Notes under the pieces: generated by a model | The model's input: only the letters and a program-made list of their open reading frames with translations | What the model was told of the DNA's origin: nothing | The model's database searches: none | Shown: positions 8,653 through 18,242 of the stretch, in pieces | How the letters are laid out: every line of letters begins with the position of its first letter | Numbering within the stretch: position 1 is the first letter of the stretch | Origin: Gemmatimonadaceae bacterium | Lineage (GTDB): Bacteria > Gemmatimonadota > Gemmatimonadetes > Gemmatimonadales > Gemmatimonadaceae | DNA: 47,181 nt | Direction of reading: 5' to 3' | Assembly (NCBI GenBank): GCA_013697785.1 | Contig: JACCWE010000028.1 | Coordinates: forward strand, 1 to 47,181 | Position numbers and translations under genes: made by a program

Positions 8653-9579
8653 ATGATCCTTCCAGCCACACTTCTACTCGCCGAGGCCGCCGACTTCACC
8701 GTCGTCGACGTCATTCACGAGTACGTCTCGTTCATCGCAATCTTCTTCATCGTCGGCGCCGCCGCGTTCTACTTTCTACTGCTGCGCCCGTCGTTCGGCC
8801 ACAACTCCGACGCCATGCGCGTCGCCTCCCGCTCGGCCGCCCGCATCGGTATCGTCGGCGCGCTGCTGCGACTGCTGACGATCGGTATGTCCGTGAGCTC
8901 GACGATGACCGAGAAGCAGATATCGCTTGCCGACGCGCTCACCCGCAGCCCGGGGATGATCGCGGGCGAGATCGTCACGCTTGTCGCACTCATCGCCTTC
9001 GCTGCAGCGGCGAGTGCGTGGCGCGATGCGATCGCAATGTGGGTGCTCGCGGCGGTCGCGACGCTGGTGATCGCATTCCGCGGCGCATTCTCGCGCGGCC
9101 TCGAGCTCGATGCACTCATCAATCCGGTCCACGTCTTCGCGGCGTCGATGTGGATCGGGACGCTCTTCGTGATGGTCGTCGCGGGGATCGCGACCGCGAT
9201 GAGCGGCGTCTTCGCCACATCGGATCGCGGTCCCGCGGTCGCGACGATGGTGAACCGCTTCTCGACGCTCGCGCTGTGGAGCGCGGGAGTGCTCGTGCTC
9301 AGCGGCGTCACAACTGCGTGGAAGCACCTCGGCGCGTTCTCGGCGCTGTGGACGAGCGCGTACGGCGAAACGCTGCTCGTGAAGCTCTGCCTGGTGGCGA
9401 CGGTCTTCTCGCTCGGCGCGTACAACAACAAGCGACTCATGCCCACATTGGGCACGGAGGAAGCGGCGCTCAGGCTGAACCGCTCGGCGAAGTGGGAGAT
9501 AGGAGTCGCGGCGATCGTGCTCGTGGTGACGGCGGTGCTGGTGAACTTGCCGGCGCCCGCTGAGCACATGGCGCATTAG
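8653..9579 (+). CDS. CopD-domain copper-resistance-like membrane protein
   Basis: This 308-residue integral membrane protein has about eight hydrophobic segments. CopD-family features are NPVHVFAASMWIGTLF (about 157-172), AYGETLLVKLCLV (about 236-248) and LGAYNNKRLMP (about 255-265). CopD proteins are linked to copper transport into or across the inner membrane. The first residues may act as an uncleaved signal anchor. The gene is divergent from the PQQ dehydrogenase operon, with 89 nt between the starts, so the two may share control. Its 3' end lies 2 nt from the convergent kinase pseudogene. The transport direction is unknown. Confidence 0.85.
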   Translation: MILPATLLLAEAADFTVVDVIHEYVSFIAIFFIVGAAAFYFLLLRPSFGHNSDAMRVASRSAARIGIVGALLRLLTIGMSVSSTMTEKQISLADALTRSPGMIAGEIVTLVALIAFAAAASAWRDAIAMWVLAAVATLVIAFRGAFSRGLELDALINPVHVFAASMWIGTLFVMVVAGIATAMSGVFATSDRGPAVATMVNRFSTLALWSAGVLVLSGVTTAWKHLGAFSALWTSAYGETLLVKLCLVATVFSLGAYNNKRLMPTLGTEEAALRLNRSAKWEIGVAAIVLVVTAVLVNLPAPAEHMAH

Positions 9580-9581
9580 CA

Positions 9582-11795
9582 CTAATCGTGGGTGACGACC
9601 TTACTCATCCACGCATCGGCGCGGTAGTCGCGCTCGAACGCCGACGCGCGTTTCATGTCGCGCGAAACCGAGAGGTTGCGAAGCGGGCGCGGTGAGACGC
9701 CCAGCGGCCGCATCTGCCCCGGTCCAGACGACTTGAAGAAGCTCAGCGACTCCTGCGACTGCGAGACGACGATGAACACGCTACCGCCCGCGAGCGGGGT
9801 GATGTGGCCGAATTCCGCGGTCAGCGCACCCCATTGGGTGAACGCACCGTTGTCGGGCGAGAGCACGCCGAATGTGAGCGAGTCGCCGCCCGTCGTCGCA
9901 TCCGGTCCAGTATAAAAGAGTCGATTGCCCGCCTGATCCGCTATAACGTCGTAGACGAAAGAAACTCCCGGTGGCTTTGCATACTCGTGAGCCTTCCCGG
10001 CGCGCTTCACGATGATCTTGTCGCCCGTGGCCGGAATCCACGCCCACCCATCGGAGAACGACGTCGCCGACGCTAATACCGAGTCTGGAAGGTCGAGGGC
10101 ATTTCGCTGCGCGTTGGTGCGCACATCCATCTCGGTGAGATGCAGGCCAGCGGGCGTCTGTCGTCCCAGATCAAGGGTGACGGAGTCGGACCAAGCCACG
10201 TAAAAGGGGCGCCCTCCGCTGTTGATCGGATTCTCCATCCCTCCGCCGAAGGGCATCAACCAGTAGCGCACCTCGGCGTGCCCGCCTCCAGTCGGGACAT
10301 CGCGACGAACGGTGAGCCGCGCACCATCGGGTGAGAGGTTCGCCGACACAGGGCTCGACGCGTGCGCGACGCGGCGCTCGTCGGGGTAGCGCCCCTTGAG
10401 CACGTCGGCAGAGTCGAGGTTCCAGACGTTGAAGTCGTACGTGCCTTCGTCCATCACCATCGCCTTGCCGTCGTCGGTGATCGAGAAGCCGGTGAACAAT
10501 CCCGTCACCATCGTGTCCTGCCGCGTCGCGAGGCGACCCGTAGCCGGATCGACCGCGATGCGCGCGATCGACTCGCCGGTACCATCGCCGAGCCGCTGGA
10601 GCCACACCGCATCGAACGTTGCTTTGCCGCCGCACGTGCACGCGTTCACGACGTGATCAGCGACCTTGCCCGCACGATCGATGATCTGCCAGAGCCCGTG
10701 CGGCTGCTGCAGAATCAGCGTCACGATCCAGCTGGTGCCGGGCATCGATGAGATCGCCGCGATTCCCTGTCCCGCGCCCGCACGCGAATGCTGTCGTGCA
10801 CCGAGCCGTCGAGCAATGCGACGCGAATGTAGTAGACGGAGTCGGAGTGAAAGGCACGGCCCGATCAGCAGTGAGTCGCCGCCGGCGAAAAAGGTGGCGA
10901 CTCCCTGCGTGATGAAACGCGGCTCGCCCCCGAGCGCCGAGAGCAGGACATACCGATGCGCCCCGTTCACGGTGCCGTTGAACATCAGGTTGCGCCGATC
11001 AGGACTCCACTCGAGATAGCAGCCGGCGGACGCGCCCTCGAGGATCATACGCGTCGTGGTGCCGCCAACATCCTGCTCCACCACCGTGTACTTGCACACG
11101 CCCGACGCGCACTTCTTCGTGATGTAGGCGAGCTGCTTTCCATCGGGAGAGATCGCAGGGACGATCACCGCGCCCGATGTCGTGAGCTGGGTGCGCTGGC
11201 CGAGGCTCGCGGCGGTGCCTGCAACCGCGCTCGAGCTACCGTGCTTCCCGCGCATCGCGAACGCCCCGGCCGCGACGATCGCCGCGAGCAGCATCACTCC
11301 ACCGACGATCGCAACGCGCTTGCTCTTCGGCCTGGGCTCGCTCGCCGTTCGCGCCGCCGCGAGCGTTCCCGGCTTCACGTCGAGCGCCTTCGAGAAATCG
11401 CCGGCGCTCGCAAATCGATCGGCCGGCGTCTTCGCCAGCGCCTTCGCCACCGCGGCGTCGATCTCCTCCGGCACCGTGTCGCGCAGCACACGCAGATGCG
11501 TCGGCCGCTCCGTCATCAGTATCGCGATCATCGACTGCGCGCTCGCGCCAGTCACCGCCGGCTCGCCCGCCAGCATCTCGTACAGAACGGAAGCCAGCGA
11601 GTACACATCGCTGCGCGCGTCGATGCCGCGATCGCCCGTCGCGCCGACCTCGGGGCGGAGCACCTCGAGCGCCACCTCGTGATCGAGCTTCCTGTCGCGC
11701 GCGAGGTAGACCACGGCCATACCCCCCGCACCGATCTCTCGCTCGATGACGTAGCGGTCATCGAGCGCGGTGGAGATATCTGGGGTGTCGGACGT
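9582..11795 (-). pseudogene. Decayed Ser/Thr kinase with beta-propeller sensor domain
   Basis: The reading frame matches Gemmatimonas-type kinases (kinase, one membrane helix near VAIVGGVMLLAAIVAAGAF, then a periplasmic propeller), but it is broken in several ways. The expected ATG before SDTPDISTAL is ACG (11793-11795), with an in-frame TAA just upstream; the first usable ATG is at 11720, inside the glycine loop GAGGMAVVY. The ATP-binding Lys is Glu (VALEVLRPE). The frame then jumps straight to GIDARSDVYSLASVLYEML, so helix C, the HRD loop, DFG and APE are missing. In the propeller, residues between about 10862 and 10766 make sense only in another frame (SDSVYYIRVALLDGSVHDS), showing a compensated pair of frameshifts. 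The remaining ORF is 712 codons from 11720. It may still yield a membrane propeller protein but cannot be a kinase. Confidence 0.8.
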
Positions 11796-11968
11796 GCGTC
11801 GAAGTTAGGGGTTTCCGCGACGCTCGCCGGAGGGAATTGCCTACGTCGTTCGTATCCCCTCGCTACGTAATCGAGCGTAGTTCCCGCGCGGGCGGCGACG
11901 AGTAGCCTCCTGATCAAGCACCTGCGCGAGCCCCGCGCGGTGCGAGATCCCCAACCATCGGGAGCCCT

Positions 11969-13138
11969 GTGACTCGACACATGCAGATGTTTACGGATCC
12001 GCGTGCGCGCACACACCGGCGGGGGGCACGCGTCGCAGTGTGCCTCGTCGCACTGATGACGACACTGCGCGCGGACGCACAGGGTCGTCCCCGCACCTGT
12101 CCGACGGCGGTCGAGATGCGAGGAGCCCAGGGTACGACGGACATGGGAGCGTCCACCTCCGTGCCCACCGTGAATACCGACTCGCTCGCACCCGCGGCGA
12201 GGATTACCGTGGACTCCGCGCACGACATGATTCGCATCATCGCGGGGCCGTATCGCATCAAGGGCGAGTCAAGCCACCATGCGCACGACGCCTCGATGGG
12301 CGCGACCGTGCTGCGCGCGGAGTGGCCGGTGGAAGGATGGCTGCGCGGCTATCAGATCGTGCTGTGCGATGCCGATGCATCGGGGAACGAGCCGCTTCCT
12401 CGCGCGATGGTCCATCATGCGGGACTCGCCAACTTCAGTCGCCGGCAGCTCGTCTATCCGATGATCGAACGGCTGCTGGCGGTCGGAAGCGAGACCGACA
12501 ACGTGATGCTGCCATCGGGTGTCGGCGTGCCGCTGCACCGCGGCGATTCGCTCGGCGTCTATGCCGGCCTGCACGGCCTCTCCGATACAGTGATCGCGCA
12601 CGCATACGTCATCGTCACGCTGCCGTGGGCGCGGATGCAACGGCATCGGCCCATCGAGGTTCTTCCTTTCTACGCGGACGTCAACAACCAGATCGGCGGT
12701 ACGACCGCGTTCGATGTGCCCCCGGGCACCTCGGTGCGGTCTGCGGAGTTCACGATGCCGATCGGCGGCCGGCTGCTGGGCATCGGTGGACACATGCACG
12801 ATTACGGCGTCGCGCTTCGACTCGAGGATGCCGAGAGCGGGAAGGTGTTCGCGCGGTTGCGCGCGCAGCGCACGGGCGATGGGCACATTCGCGGTGTATC
12901 GCGATTCAACTTCGGATTTCACGAAGATGGCCTGCGCCTCGAGGCGGGACATCGTTATCGCATCGTCGCCGAATACGACAATCCCACCGGCAAGATGCTG
13001 TCGCACGGCGGCATGGGCTCGATCGCCGGCGCGTTCGCACCCGATGACCTGTCGCGTTGGCCTCGGCTGGACCGCGCCGATGCGGACGTGCAGCGTGATG
13101 AGGCGAGTCTCGCCATGGGCGATATGGCGATGCCATGA
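11969..13138 (+). CDS. Secreted PHM/DBM-like putative copper monooxygenase-fold protein
   Basis: This 389-residue protein has a signal-like segment (VAVCLVALMTTLRADAQG). Motif order recalls copper type II ascorbate-dependent monooxygenases such as peptidylglycine hydroxylase. There is a paired histidine in MVHHAGLANF (His149-150), then HMH at 275-277 in GIGGHMHDYGVALRLED, then EYDNPTGKM (335-343) with a Met that could be the third CuM ligand. These similarities are by eye and the family may be a bacterial relative without oxygenase activity. The start is GTG at 11969, with ATG at 11981 as an alternative. The LuxR regulator follows, starting 95 nt downstream. Confidence 0.6.
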   Translation: MTRHMQMFTDPRARTHRRGARVAVCLVALMTTLRADAQGRPRTCPTAVEMRGAQGTTDMGASTSVPTVNTDSLAPAARITVDSAHDMIRIIAGPYRIKGESSHHAHDASMGATVLRAEWPVEGWLRGYQIVLCDADASGNEPLPRAMVHHAGLANFSRRQLVYPMIERLLAVGSETDNVMLPSGVGVPLHRGDSLGVYAGLHGLSDTVIAHAYVIVTLPWARMQRHRPIEVLPFYADVNNQIGGTTAFDVPPGTSVRSAEFTMPIGGRLLGIGGHMHDYGVALRLEDAESGKVFARLRAQRTGDGHIRGVSRFNFGFHEDGLRLEAGHRYRIVAEYDNPTGKMLSHGGMGSIAGAFAPDDLSRWPRLDRADADVQRDEASLAMGDMAMP

Positions 13139-13221
13139 ACAGTCCGCGCGACGAGCGAGGCACGGATGGGAAGATATTGCCAATTCAACCAGCCTCATCC
13201 AGCTTCCGGAGCAGGCTGTTC

Positions 13222-13226
13222 GGAGG
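13222..13226 (+). promoter_or_regulatory. Ribosome-binding site deciding the LuxR start
   Basis: GGAGG, extended to GGAGGAAA, lies 7 nt before ATG 13234. It is one of the strongest Shine-Dalgarno sequences in the window and favours this start over the ATG at 13135 that overlaps the upstream stop. Confidence 0.6.
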
Positions 13227-13233
13227 AAACGCC

Positions 13234-16200
13234 ATGTTCGTTGGTCCGGCGGCGCTTCCCAACCCGTTTCCACTGGTCGGGCGCGCAACTGAAGTCGAAG
13301 CGCTCCGCCTCGCCCTCGATCAGGCCGCGACCGGGCGCAGCTCGATCACGCTGCTCGCGGGGGAGGCGGGTGTCGGGAAGACGAGGCTCGTACAGGCGGT
13401 GCTCGAACAGGCGCGCGCACGAAAGTGGGTGACCGCGGTTGGCGCCGCCTACTCGGCGGAGTCGGGCGTGCCACACGCACTCTTCGCCGATGCGTTCGTA
13501 CCGCTGCTGCGCCAGATGGACGCGCACACCGTCTCGGCTCTGTCCCGAGGAGGGATGGCCGAAATGGCGCAGCTGTTCCCGACGCTCGTCGCGGGGGCCC
13601 ATCCGAGCGCTGCCGACGGCGGCAATGCGCCCGAGTTCAAGGCGCGGATGTTGTGGACGTTCACGGAATTCGTGAGCTGTCTCGCCCGCAAGCGTCCATT
13701 GCTGCTGGTGCTGGAGAATCTGCACTGCGCCGACGCCGCGTCGCTCGAGCTCCTGCACTTCATGGCGCGTCAGGTGTCCGACGTCCCTCTCGCGATCGTC
13801 TGCACCTACATCCCGCTCGATCGGGGAGCAGCTCCAAACTTCCGCACGATCGAGCACTCCCTTCGCACACAGGCGGGCGCAGGATACCACGAGGTACGCC
13901 GCTTCACCGCGGCGGACACGCTCGAGCTGTTGCATCAACTCTTCGGCGGACCGGGCGTCGTGCCGCGGGAGTTCGCCGCTCTGCTGTTCGGCTGGACGCG
14001 CGGCAATCCGTTTTTTCTCGAAGAGGTTCTGAAGTGGCTGATCGCGAGCGGGCGATTGTCGCGCAGCATCGGGATCTGGAGCGGCTGGAATGTCGAGGGG
14101 CTCGATCTCCCTCCCTCGATCCGCGATGCATTGTCTGCACGGCTTGCTGTGCTCTCGCCATCGGCTCGAACCGCGGCGGACCTCGCCGCCGCACTCGGCG
14201 CGCGCGTGTCGCTGGCCGCCCTTCGCGCGATTTCCACGCTTTCGAGAGACGAGCTGCTGGCCGCAGTGCAGGAGCTGCTACAGCGGCGGGAGCTCGACGA
14301 GCGCGCGGAGGACGATCACGTGGTGTTCGACTTCGTTCATCCAATGATCCGCGAGACGCTCTACGCCGAGCTCGGGCTCGCGCGCGCTCAGACGCTGCAC
14401 GCGACGATCGCCGAGGCGCTGGAGACACTCTACGGTGCGCAGGCGACGGAGCACGCCGGTGAGCTCGCGTATCATTTACTGCGCGCGGGAGACGGCGCGA
14501 TGGTTCCCAAAGCCATCACCTATCTAATCAAGGCCGGACGCTCGGCGCTCGCGACGCATGCCGATCAGGAAGCGGCTGCGTACCTGAGCTCTGCATTGTT
14601 GCAGTGCGATCGCATGTCGACCGACGATGGCGCGGATGCCATCGATGCCATGCTGATCGCGGACCTTGCGTCGGCACGCCAGCGACTTGGCGAGCGCGAG
14701 GAGTCCCTCCGGCTGTGGTCGCGCGCGCGCGACGACGCGGCGAGCCGCGGCGACATCGCACGCGTGGCGGAAATGGAGCGTCGCATTGGCCTCGCTTACT
14801 ATTCGCACGGGATGCACGCGACGGCACTCGAGCACTATGGCGCGGGTTTGTCGCTGGCGCTGGACGCCGGACTCGATGGACTTGCGGTGAGTCTGCGTCT
14901 CGCGCACGCCGCAAGTCTCATGGAGATGGGGCAGCAGGCGCGCGCCACCGAGGAGCTCCGGCAGGCGCTCGTGGAGGCGGAGCGTAGCGGCGACGTGGGT
15001 CTCCAGGCACGCACGCACCGGTCGATGCTTCTCGTTGCGACGGTGATGTGCGACGTTCGAGGCGTGCGCGAGCACGCAGCGCGCGCGCTCTCTCTCGGTG
15101 AGCACAGTCGTCAGCCCGCTGTTTCCTGGTCCGCGCACTGGGCCCTCGCGGCTGTGGGCGGCATGACCGGCGATGTGGCGGAGACGGAGCGCCACCTCGT
15201 GGAGGTCGATCGCATCGCGGATGAGCTGCGCTCTCCCATTCTCCGCATTTGGAACTGCGAGATCGCGGTCGAGTTCCACTCCGCCCTCGGTCAATGGGAT
15301 ACGGCCCTTGCGCTTGGGGAGCACAGCATCACGCTCGCCCGCGCGTTCGGTCAGCGCACGCTGCTCCCGCGCCTCCTCGTGTGGACCGCAATCACGTATG
15401 TCGGCCGAGGCAATCTCGAGCGCGCGAAGAACTATCTGGATGAAGCGTGGGAGATCTCCGGAGCGAGTATTCATACCGACGCCCCTCGAGACGTGACGGG
15501 CATGCTGCGCTCGCACATCGGAATGGCGATTTACTACACGGCGATCGGGCGATACGACGAAGCGATACGAATCGGTACCGAGGGTCTCGCGATCGCCGAG
15601 CGCACGGGGCAGACCATCTGGGCGATCTACCGGCTCCTGCCCGCGACCATCGAAGCGTATTTGCGCATGGAGATGCCGGGACCGGTACCCGCCCTCAGTC
15701 GCAGGCTCAGGGAGGAATCCGAGCGCGTCGGCCATCAGCTTGGCATCGCCTGGAGCGAGGCGGCGGATGCGTTGCTGGAGGTGCAGCGCGACCTGACTCT
15801 CGCAGCTGTCGAGCGGGTCGAGGCGGCCGCCGATCAGCTGGAGGCCTTCCCCTGCGTGTTCGATGCCGCGCGGCTCAGGCTCGTCGTGGGCGGCTTGCGC
15901 GTTCGGTGCGGCGACACCGTCGGGGCTACTCGCATGCTGAAGAGTGCCTTTCAAACCTTTTCTGCCCTCGGCGCCGAGCATCCTCTGGCACGCGCGCGCG
16001 AAGCACTCGAGAAGATCGGCGTGCGCCCGCCTCGCGCGCGCTCTCGATCGGGCGGCGGCGGGGCGCTCTCGGCCAGGCAGCACGAGGTTGCGCTGCTGGT
16101 GTCGCAGCGGCTGTCGAACAAGGAAATCGCCGCGCGTCTGCAGCTCAGCACCGCGACCGTGCGCACGCACGTCGAGAACATTTTTCGACTGCTCGGCATC

Positions 16201-16260
16201 CACGATCGCGGAGAGCTGACGGATTTGGTGCGCGGCGGACGACTGCAGCAGCCTCCCTGA
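13234..16260 (+). CDS. Large ATP-dependent LuxR-family transcriptional regulator (LAL type)
   Basis: This 1008-residue regulator has an N-terminal AAA/STAND-type ATPase domain with Walker A GEAGVGKT (43-50) and a Walker B-like LLLVLENLHCAD (156-167), where the usual DD is EN. A long TPR-like helical middle follows. A C-terminal LuxR HTH covers about the last 65 residues (SNKEIAARLQLSTATVRTHV is the recognition part). Such proteins bind ATP and an inducer and switch on nearby genes. The frame also opens at 13135, where ATGA overlaps the upstream stop, but the GGAGG at 13222 supports ATG 13234. Candidate targets are the PHM-like gene upstream and the glycine-zipper gene downstream. Confidence 0.88.
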   Translation: MFVGPAALPNPFPLVGRATEVEALRLALDQAATGRSSITLLAGEAGVGKTRLVQAVLEQARARKWVTAVGAAYSAESGVPHALFADAFVPLLRQMDAHTVSALSRGGMAEMAQLFPTLVAGAHPSAADGGNAPEFKARMLWTFTEFVSCLARKRPLLLVLENLHCADAASLELLHFMARQVSDVPLAIVCTYIPLDRGAAPNFRTIEHSLRTQAGAGYHEVRRFTAADTLELLHQLFGGPGVVPREFAALLFGWTRGNPFFLEEVLKWLIASGRLSRSIGIWSGWNVEGLDLPPSIRDALSARLAVLSPSARTAADLAAALGARVSLAALRAISTLSRDELLAAVQELLQRRELDERAEDDHVVFDFVHPMIRETLYAELGLARAQTLHATIAEALETLYGAQATEHAGELAYHLLRAGDGAMVPKAITYLIKAGRSALATHADQEAAAYLSSALLQCDRMSTDDGADAIDAMLIADLASARQRLGEREESLRLWSRARDDAASRGDIARVAEMERRIGLAYYSHGMHATALEHYGAGLSLALDAGLDGLAVSLRLAHAASLMEMGQQARATEELRQALVEAERSGDVGLQARTHRSMLLVATVMCDVRGVREHAARALSLGEHSRQPAVSWSAHWALAAVGGMTGDVAETERHLVEVDRIADELRSPILRIWNCEIAVEFHSALGQWDTALALGEHSITLARAFGQRTLLPRLLVWTAITYVGRGNLERAKNYLDEAWEISGASIHTDAPRDVTGMLRSHIGMAIYYTAIGRYDEAIRIGTEGLAIAERTGQTIWAIYRLLPATIEAYLRMEMPGPVPALSRRLREESERVGHQLGIAWSEAADALLEVQRDLTLAAVERVEAAADQLEAFPCVFDAARLRLVVGGLRVRCGDTVGATRMLKSAFQTFSALGAEHPLARAREALEKIGVRPPRARSRSGGGGALSARQHEVALLVSQRLSNKEIAARLQLSTATVRTHVENIFRLLGIHDRGELTDLVRGGRLQQPP

Positions 16261-16308
16261 TTCGGCAGCGGCACATACGTCACGCTGCGTATCAATGCGG
16301 GCCGAATC
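16259..16308 (+). repeat. Inverted repeat just after the LuxR gene
   Basis: GATTCGGC begins inside the LuxR stop codon and pairs perfectly with GCCGAATC at 16301-16308. The loop contains a second small repeat, ATACG/CGTAT. There is no T-tract. It could help end transcription or be a site for the adjacent regulator. Confidence 0.3.
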
Positions 16309-16446
16309 CGCACGAATGTGCGACGCGGCGACGGGCATCGTACGGCATGGGTCGTATAGAGAGCGCATGGGCTAACGGCCTAGCATGGGAGCGTAGCTGA
16401 TCCGTGTCGTTTGGATCGCCAATCACCCCTAGCATCGGACGTCCCC

Positions 16447-17055
16447 ATGCACCGCAACCCGCTGTATCTCACAGCGCTGATTGCCACGGTCGCAATCGCG
16501 CAATCCACCCCGTTGGCTGCGCAGCTCTCGCACAGTGCGCTGACACCCGCGCCCGCGGGCGATGTTCGCGTGCGTCTCACCGTACCTAACCGCTTCGTGC
16601 CGTCGAAGCGCATTGGAAGCATTTACGCCGTGCGCAATGACAGCCTCGGGCTGCGCACCGACGGCTCGGGCGACACGGTTATGCTCGCAATGTCGGACAT
16701 CTCGAGGCTCGAGGTAAGCCGCGGCCGTCATGCCTCGTTCAGTCACGGGCTGCTCTACGGCGCACTGGTGGGCGGCGGCATTGGAGTTGTCGGGGGCGCC
16801 GCGATTGGCGCCGGAAGCCACTGCAGTGGTCAGTGCTTTGGTGCGGGCCCCGGTGCCGGTGCGCTCATCCTTGGCGTGACCGGCGTGGTGGTGGGTGGAG
16901 TGCTCGGCGGCGTAATCGGCGCACTGCACAAGAGCGAGCGCTTCAAGCGTGTCTCTCCGATCTCACCCGCTGGGCTCCTGCGCAGCGCGCAGTCGCGTGC
17001 AATCATCGCTCCCATCAAGGGCGGAAAGGCGCTCGCGCTCGGATTGCATTTCTGA
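16447..17055 (+). CDS. Exported glycine-zipper protein, unknown function
   Basis: This protein of 202 residues has a clear signal peptide (LYLTALIATVAIAQSTPLAAQ). A beta-rich part follows, reading VPNRFVPSKRIGSIYAVRND, that resembles small proteins reporting on a local surface or RNA-like fold. Next is a Gly/Ala/Val-rich stretch with repeated GxxxG spacing (about 115-170), interrupted by a CSGQC pair of cysteines, and a basic tail. The glycine zipper suggests insertion into a membrane or oligomer formation. ATG 16447 is chosen because it directly precedes the signal peptide; a TTG at 16411 is possible. A strong hairpin follows the gene. Confidence 0.7.
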   Translation: MHRNPLYLTALIATVAIAQSTPLAAQLSHSALTPAPAGDVRVRLTVPNRFVPSKRIGSIYAVRNDSLGLRTDGSGDTVMLAMSDISRLEVSRGRHASFSHGLLYGALVGGGIGVVGGAAIGAGSHCSGQCFGAGPGAGALILGVTGVVVGGVLGGVIGALHKSERFKRVSPISPAGLLRSAQSRAIIAPIKGGKALALGLHF

Positions 17056-17070
17056 TAAAGCTGTCGCGAG

Positions 17071-17097
17071 GCGGCGGCAGCCGTCGGCTGCCGCCGC
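17071..17097 (+). terminator. GC-rich terminator hairpin
   Basis: A perfect 12-bp stem, GCGGCGGCAGCC / GGCTGCCGCCGC, with a GTC loop lies 15 nt after the glycine-zipper gene. It lacks a clear T-tract, but its strength and position suggest it ends that transcript. It also argues against starting the following OYE gene upstream of it. Confidence 0.6.
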
Positions 17098-17165
17098 AAC
17101 CTCAGATGCGCTCGTCGCGTCGCGCGGCATCGGGAACGCGACGCGTGCGCCCGCCGTTCGTCCCC

Positions 17166-18233
17166 ATGACCGACACGCTCTTCTCACCGCTGACGATTCG
17201 CGGCATCACCCTCAAAAATCGCATCGCCGTCTCGCCCATGTGCGAGTACTCGAGCGTCGATGGATTCGCCAACGACTGGCACCTGGTCCACCTCGGCTCC
17301 CGCGCCGTCGGCGGCGCGGCGCTCATCATCACCGAGGCGACCGCCGTGGTGCCGGAGGGACGCATCTCCCCCGACGACCTGGGCATTTGGAAGGACGAGC
17401 ACATCGAGATGCTCGCGCGTATCAACGCGTTCGTCGTCGAGCACGGCGCGGTGCCCGGAATCCAGCTCGCACACGCGGGGCGGAAGGCGAGCATGGCGTC
17501 ATCGTGGAAGGGCGGCAAGCTGGTACGCCCTGCAGATGGCGGCTGGCCACCGGTCGCGCCGAGCGCGATCCCCTTCGACGACGGCTACGCGACGCCGGTC
17601 GCGCTCGAGATCTCTGGAATTCAAGATATCGTGAAGGGCTTCGCCGCCGCCGCAGTTCGCGCGCTCGCCGCGGGCTTCCAGCTGATCGAGCTTCACGGAG
17701 CGCACGGTTACCTGATCAACGAGTTCCTCGATCCGATCTCCAACACGCGCACCGACGAATACGGCGGCTCCTTCGAGAACCGCACTCGCTTCCTGCGCGA
17801 GATCGTCGATGCCGTGCGCGCAGTGTGGCCCGAGCATCTTCCGCTCTTCGTGCGCATCTCGTCGAGCGACTGGATCGAGGGCGGCTGGACCGTCGAAGAT
17901 TCCGTCGAGCTCGCGCGCATGCTCCACCCACTCGGCGTCGACCTCATCGACTGCTCATCCGGCGGCAACGTAGCGAACGTCCGCATCCCGCTCAGGCCCG
18001 GCTATCAGGTGCCGTTCGCGGAGCGCGTGCGGAAGGACGCCGGAGTTCCGACCGGCGCCGTGGGTCTCATCACCACCGCGAAGCAGGCCGACGACATCAT
18101 CCGCGAAGGGAAGGCGGACTTGGTACTGCTCGCGCGCGAGGAGCTGCGCGATCCGTACTTCCCGCTGCACGCGGCGAAAGAGCTCGGCGTGGATGTGCCG
18201 TGGCCGAAGCAGTACGAGCGGGCAAAGCGATAG
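17166..18233 (+). CDS. NADH:flavin oxidoreductase, class III Old Yellow Enzyme (YqjM-like)
   Basis: This 355-residue FMN enzyme reduces activated C=C bonds using NAD(P)H. Class III features are clear: VSPMCEYSS with the redox-sensing Cys26, the HAGRK motif at 103-107, and the substrate-binding pair His177/His180 with Tyr182 in ELHGAHGYLINEFLDP. These are followed by the SNTRTDEYGGS loop. ATG 17166 aligns with the known N-terminus of the family; the open frame extends far upstream across a strong hairpin and another gene, so that extension is rejected. It is convergent with thrA, 9 nt apart. The physiological substrate is unknown. Confidence 0.93.
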   Translation: MTDTLFSPLTIRGITLKNRIAVSPMCEYSSVDGFANDWHLVHLGSRAVGGAALIITEATAVVPEGRISPDDLGIWKDEHIEMLARINAFVVEHGAVPGIQLAHAGRKASMASSWKGGKLVRPADGGWPPVAPSAIPFDDGYATPVALEISGIQDIVKGFAAAAVRALAAGFQLIELHGAHGYLINEFLDPISNTRTDEYGGSFENRTRFLREIVDAVRAVWPEHLPLFVRISSSDWIEGGWTVEDSVELARMLHPLGVDLIDCSSGGNVANVRIPLRPGYQVPFAERVRKDAGVPTGAVGLITTAKQADDIIREGKADLVLLAREELRDPYFPLHAAKELGVDVPWPKQYERAKR

Positions 18234-18242
18234 TCGCCGGCC

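Noticed and set aside
14524-16368. 614-codon minus-strand ORF
   Set aside because: It is antisense to the LuxR regulator, whose HTH and Walker motifs are clear.
16833-17165. N-terminal extension of the OYE gene
   Set aside because: It crosses a 12-bp terminator-like hairpin and the glycine-zipper gene; the family N-terminus starts at 17166.
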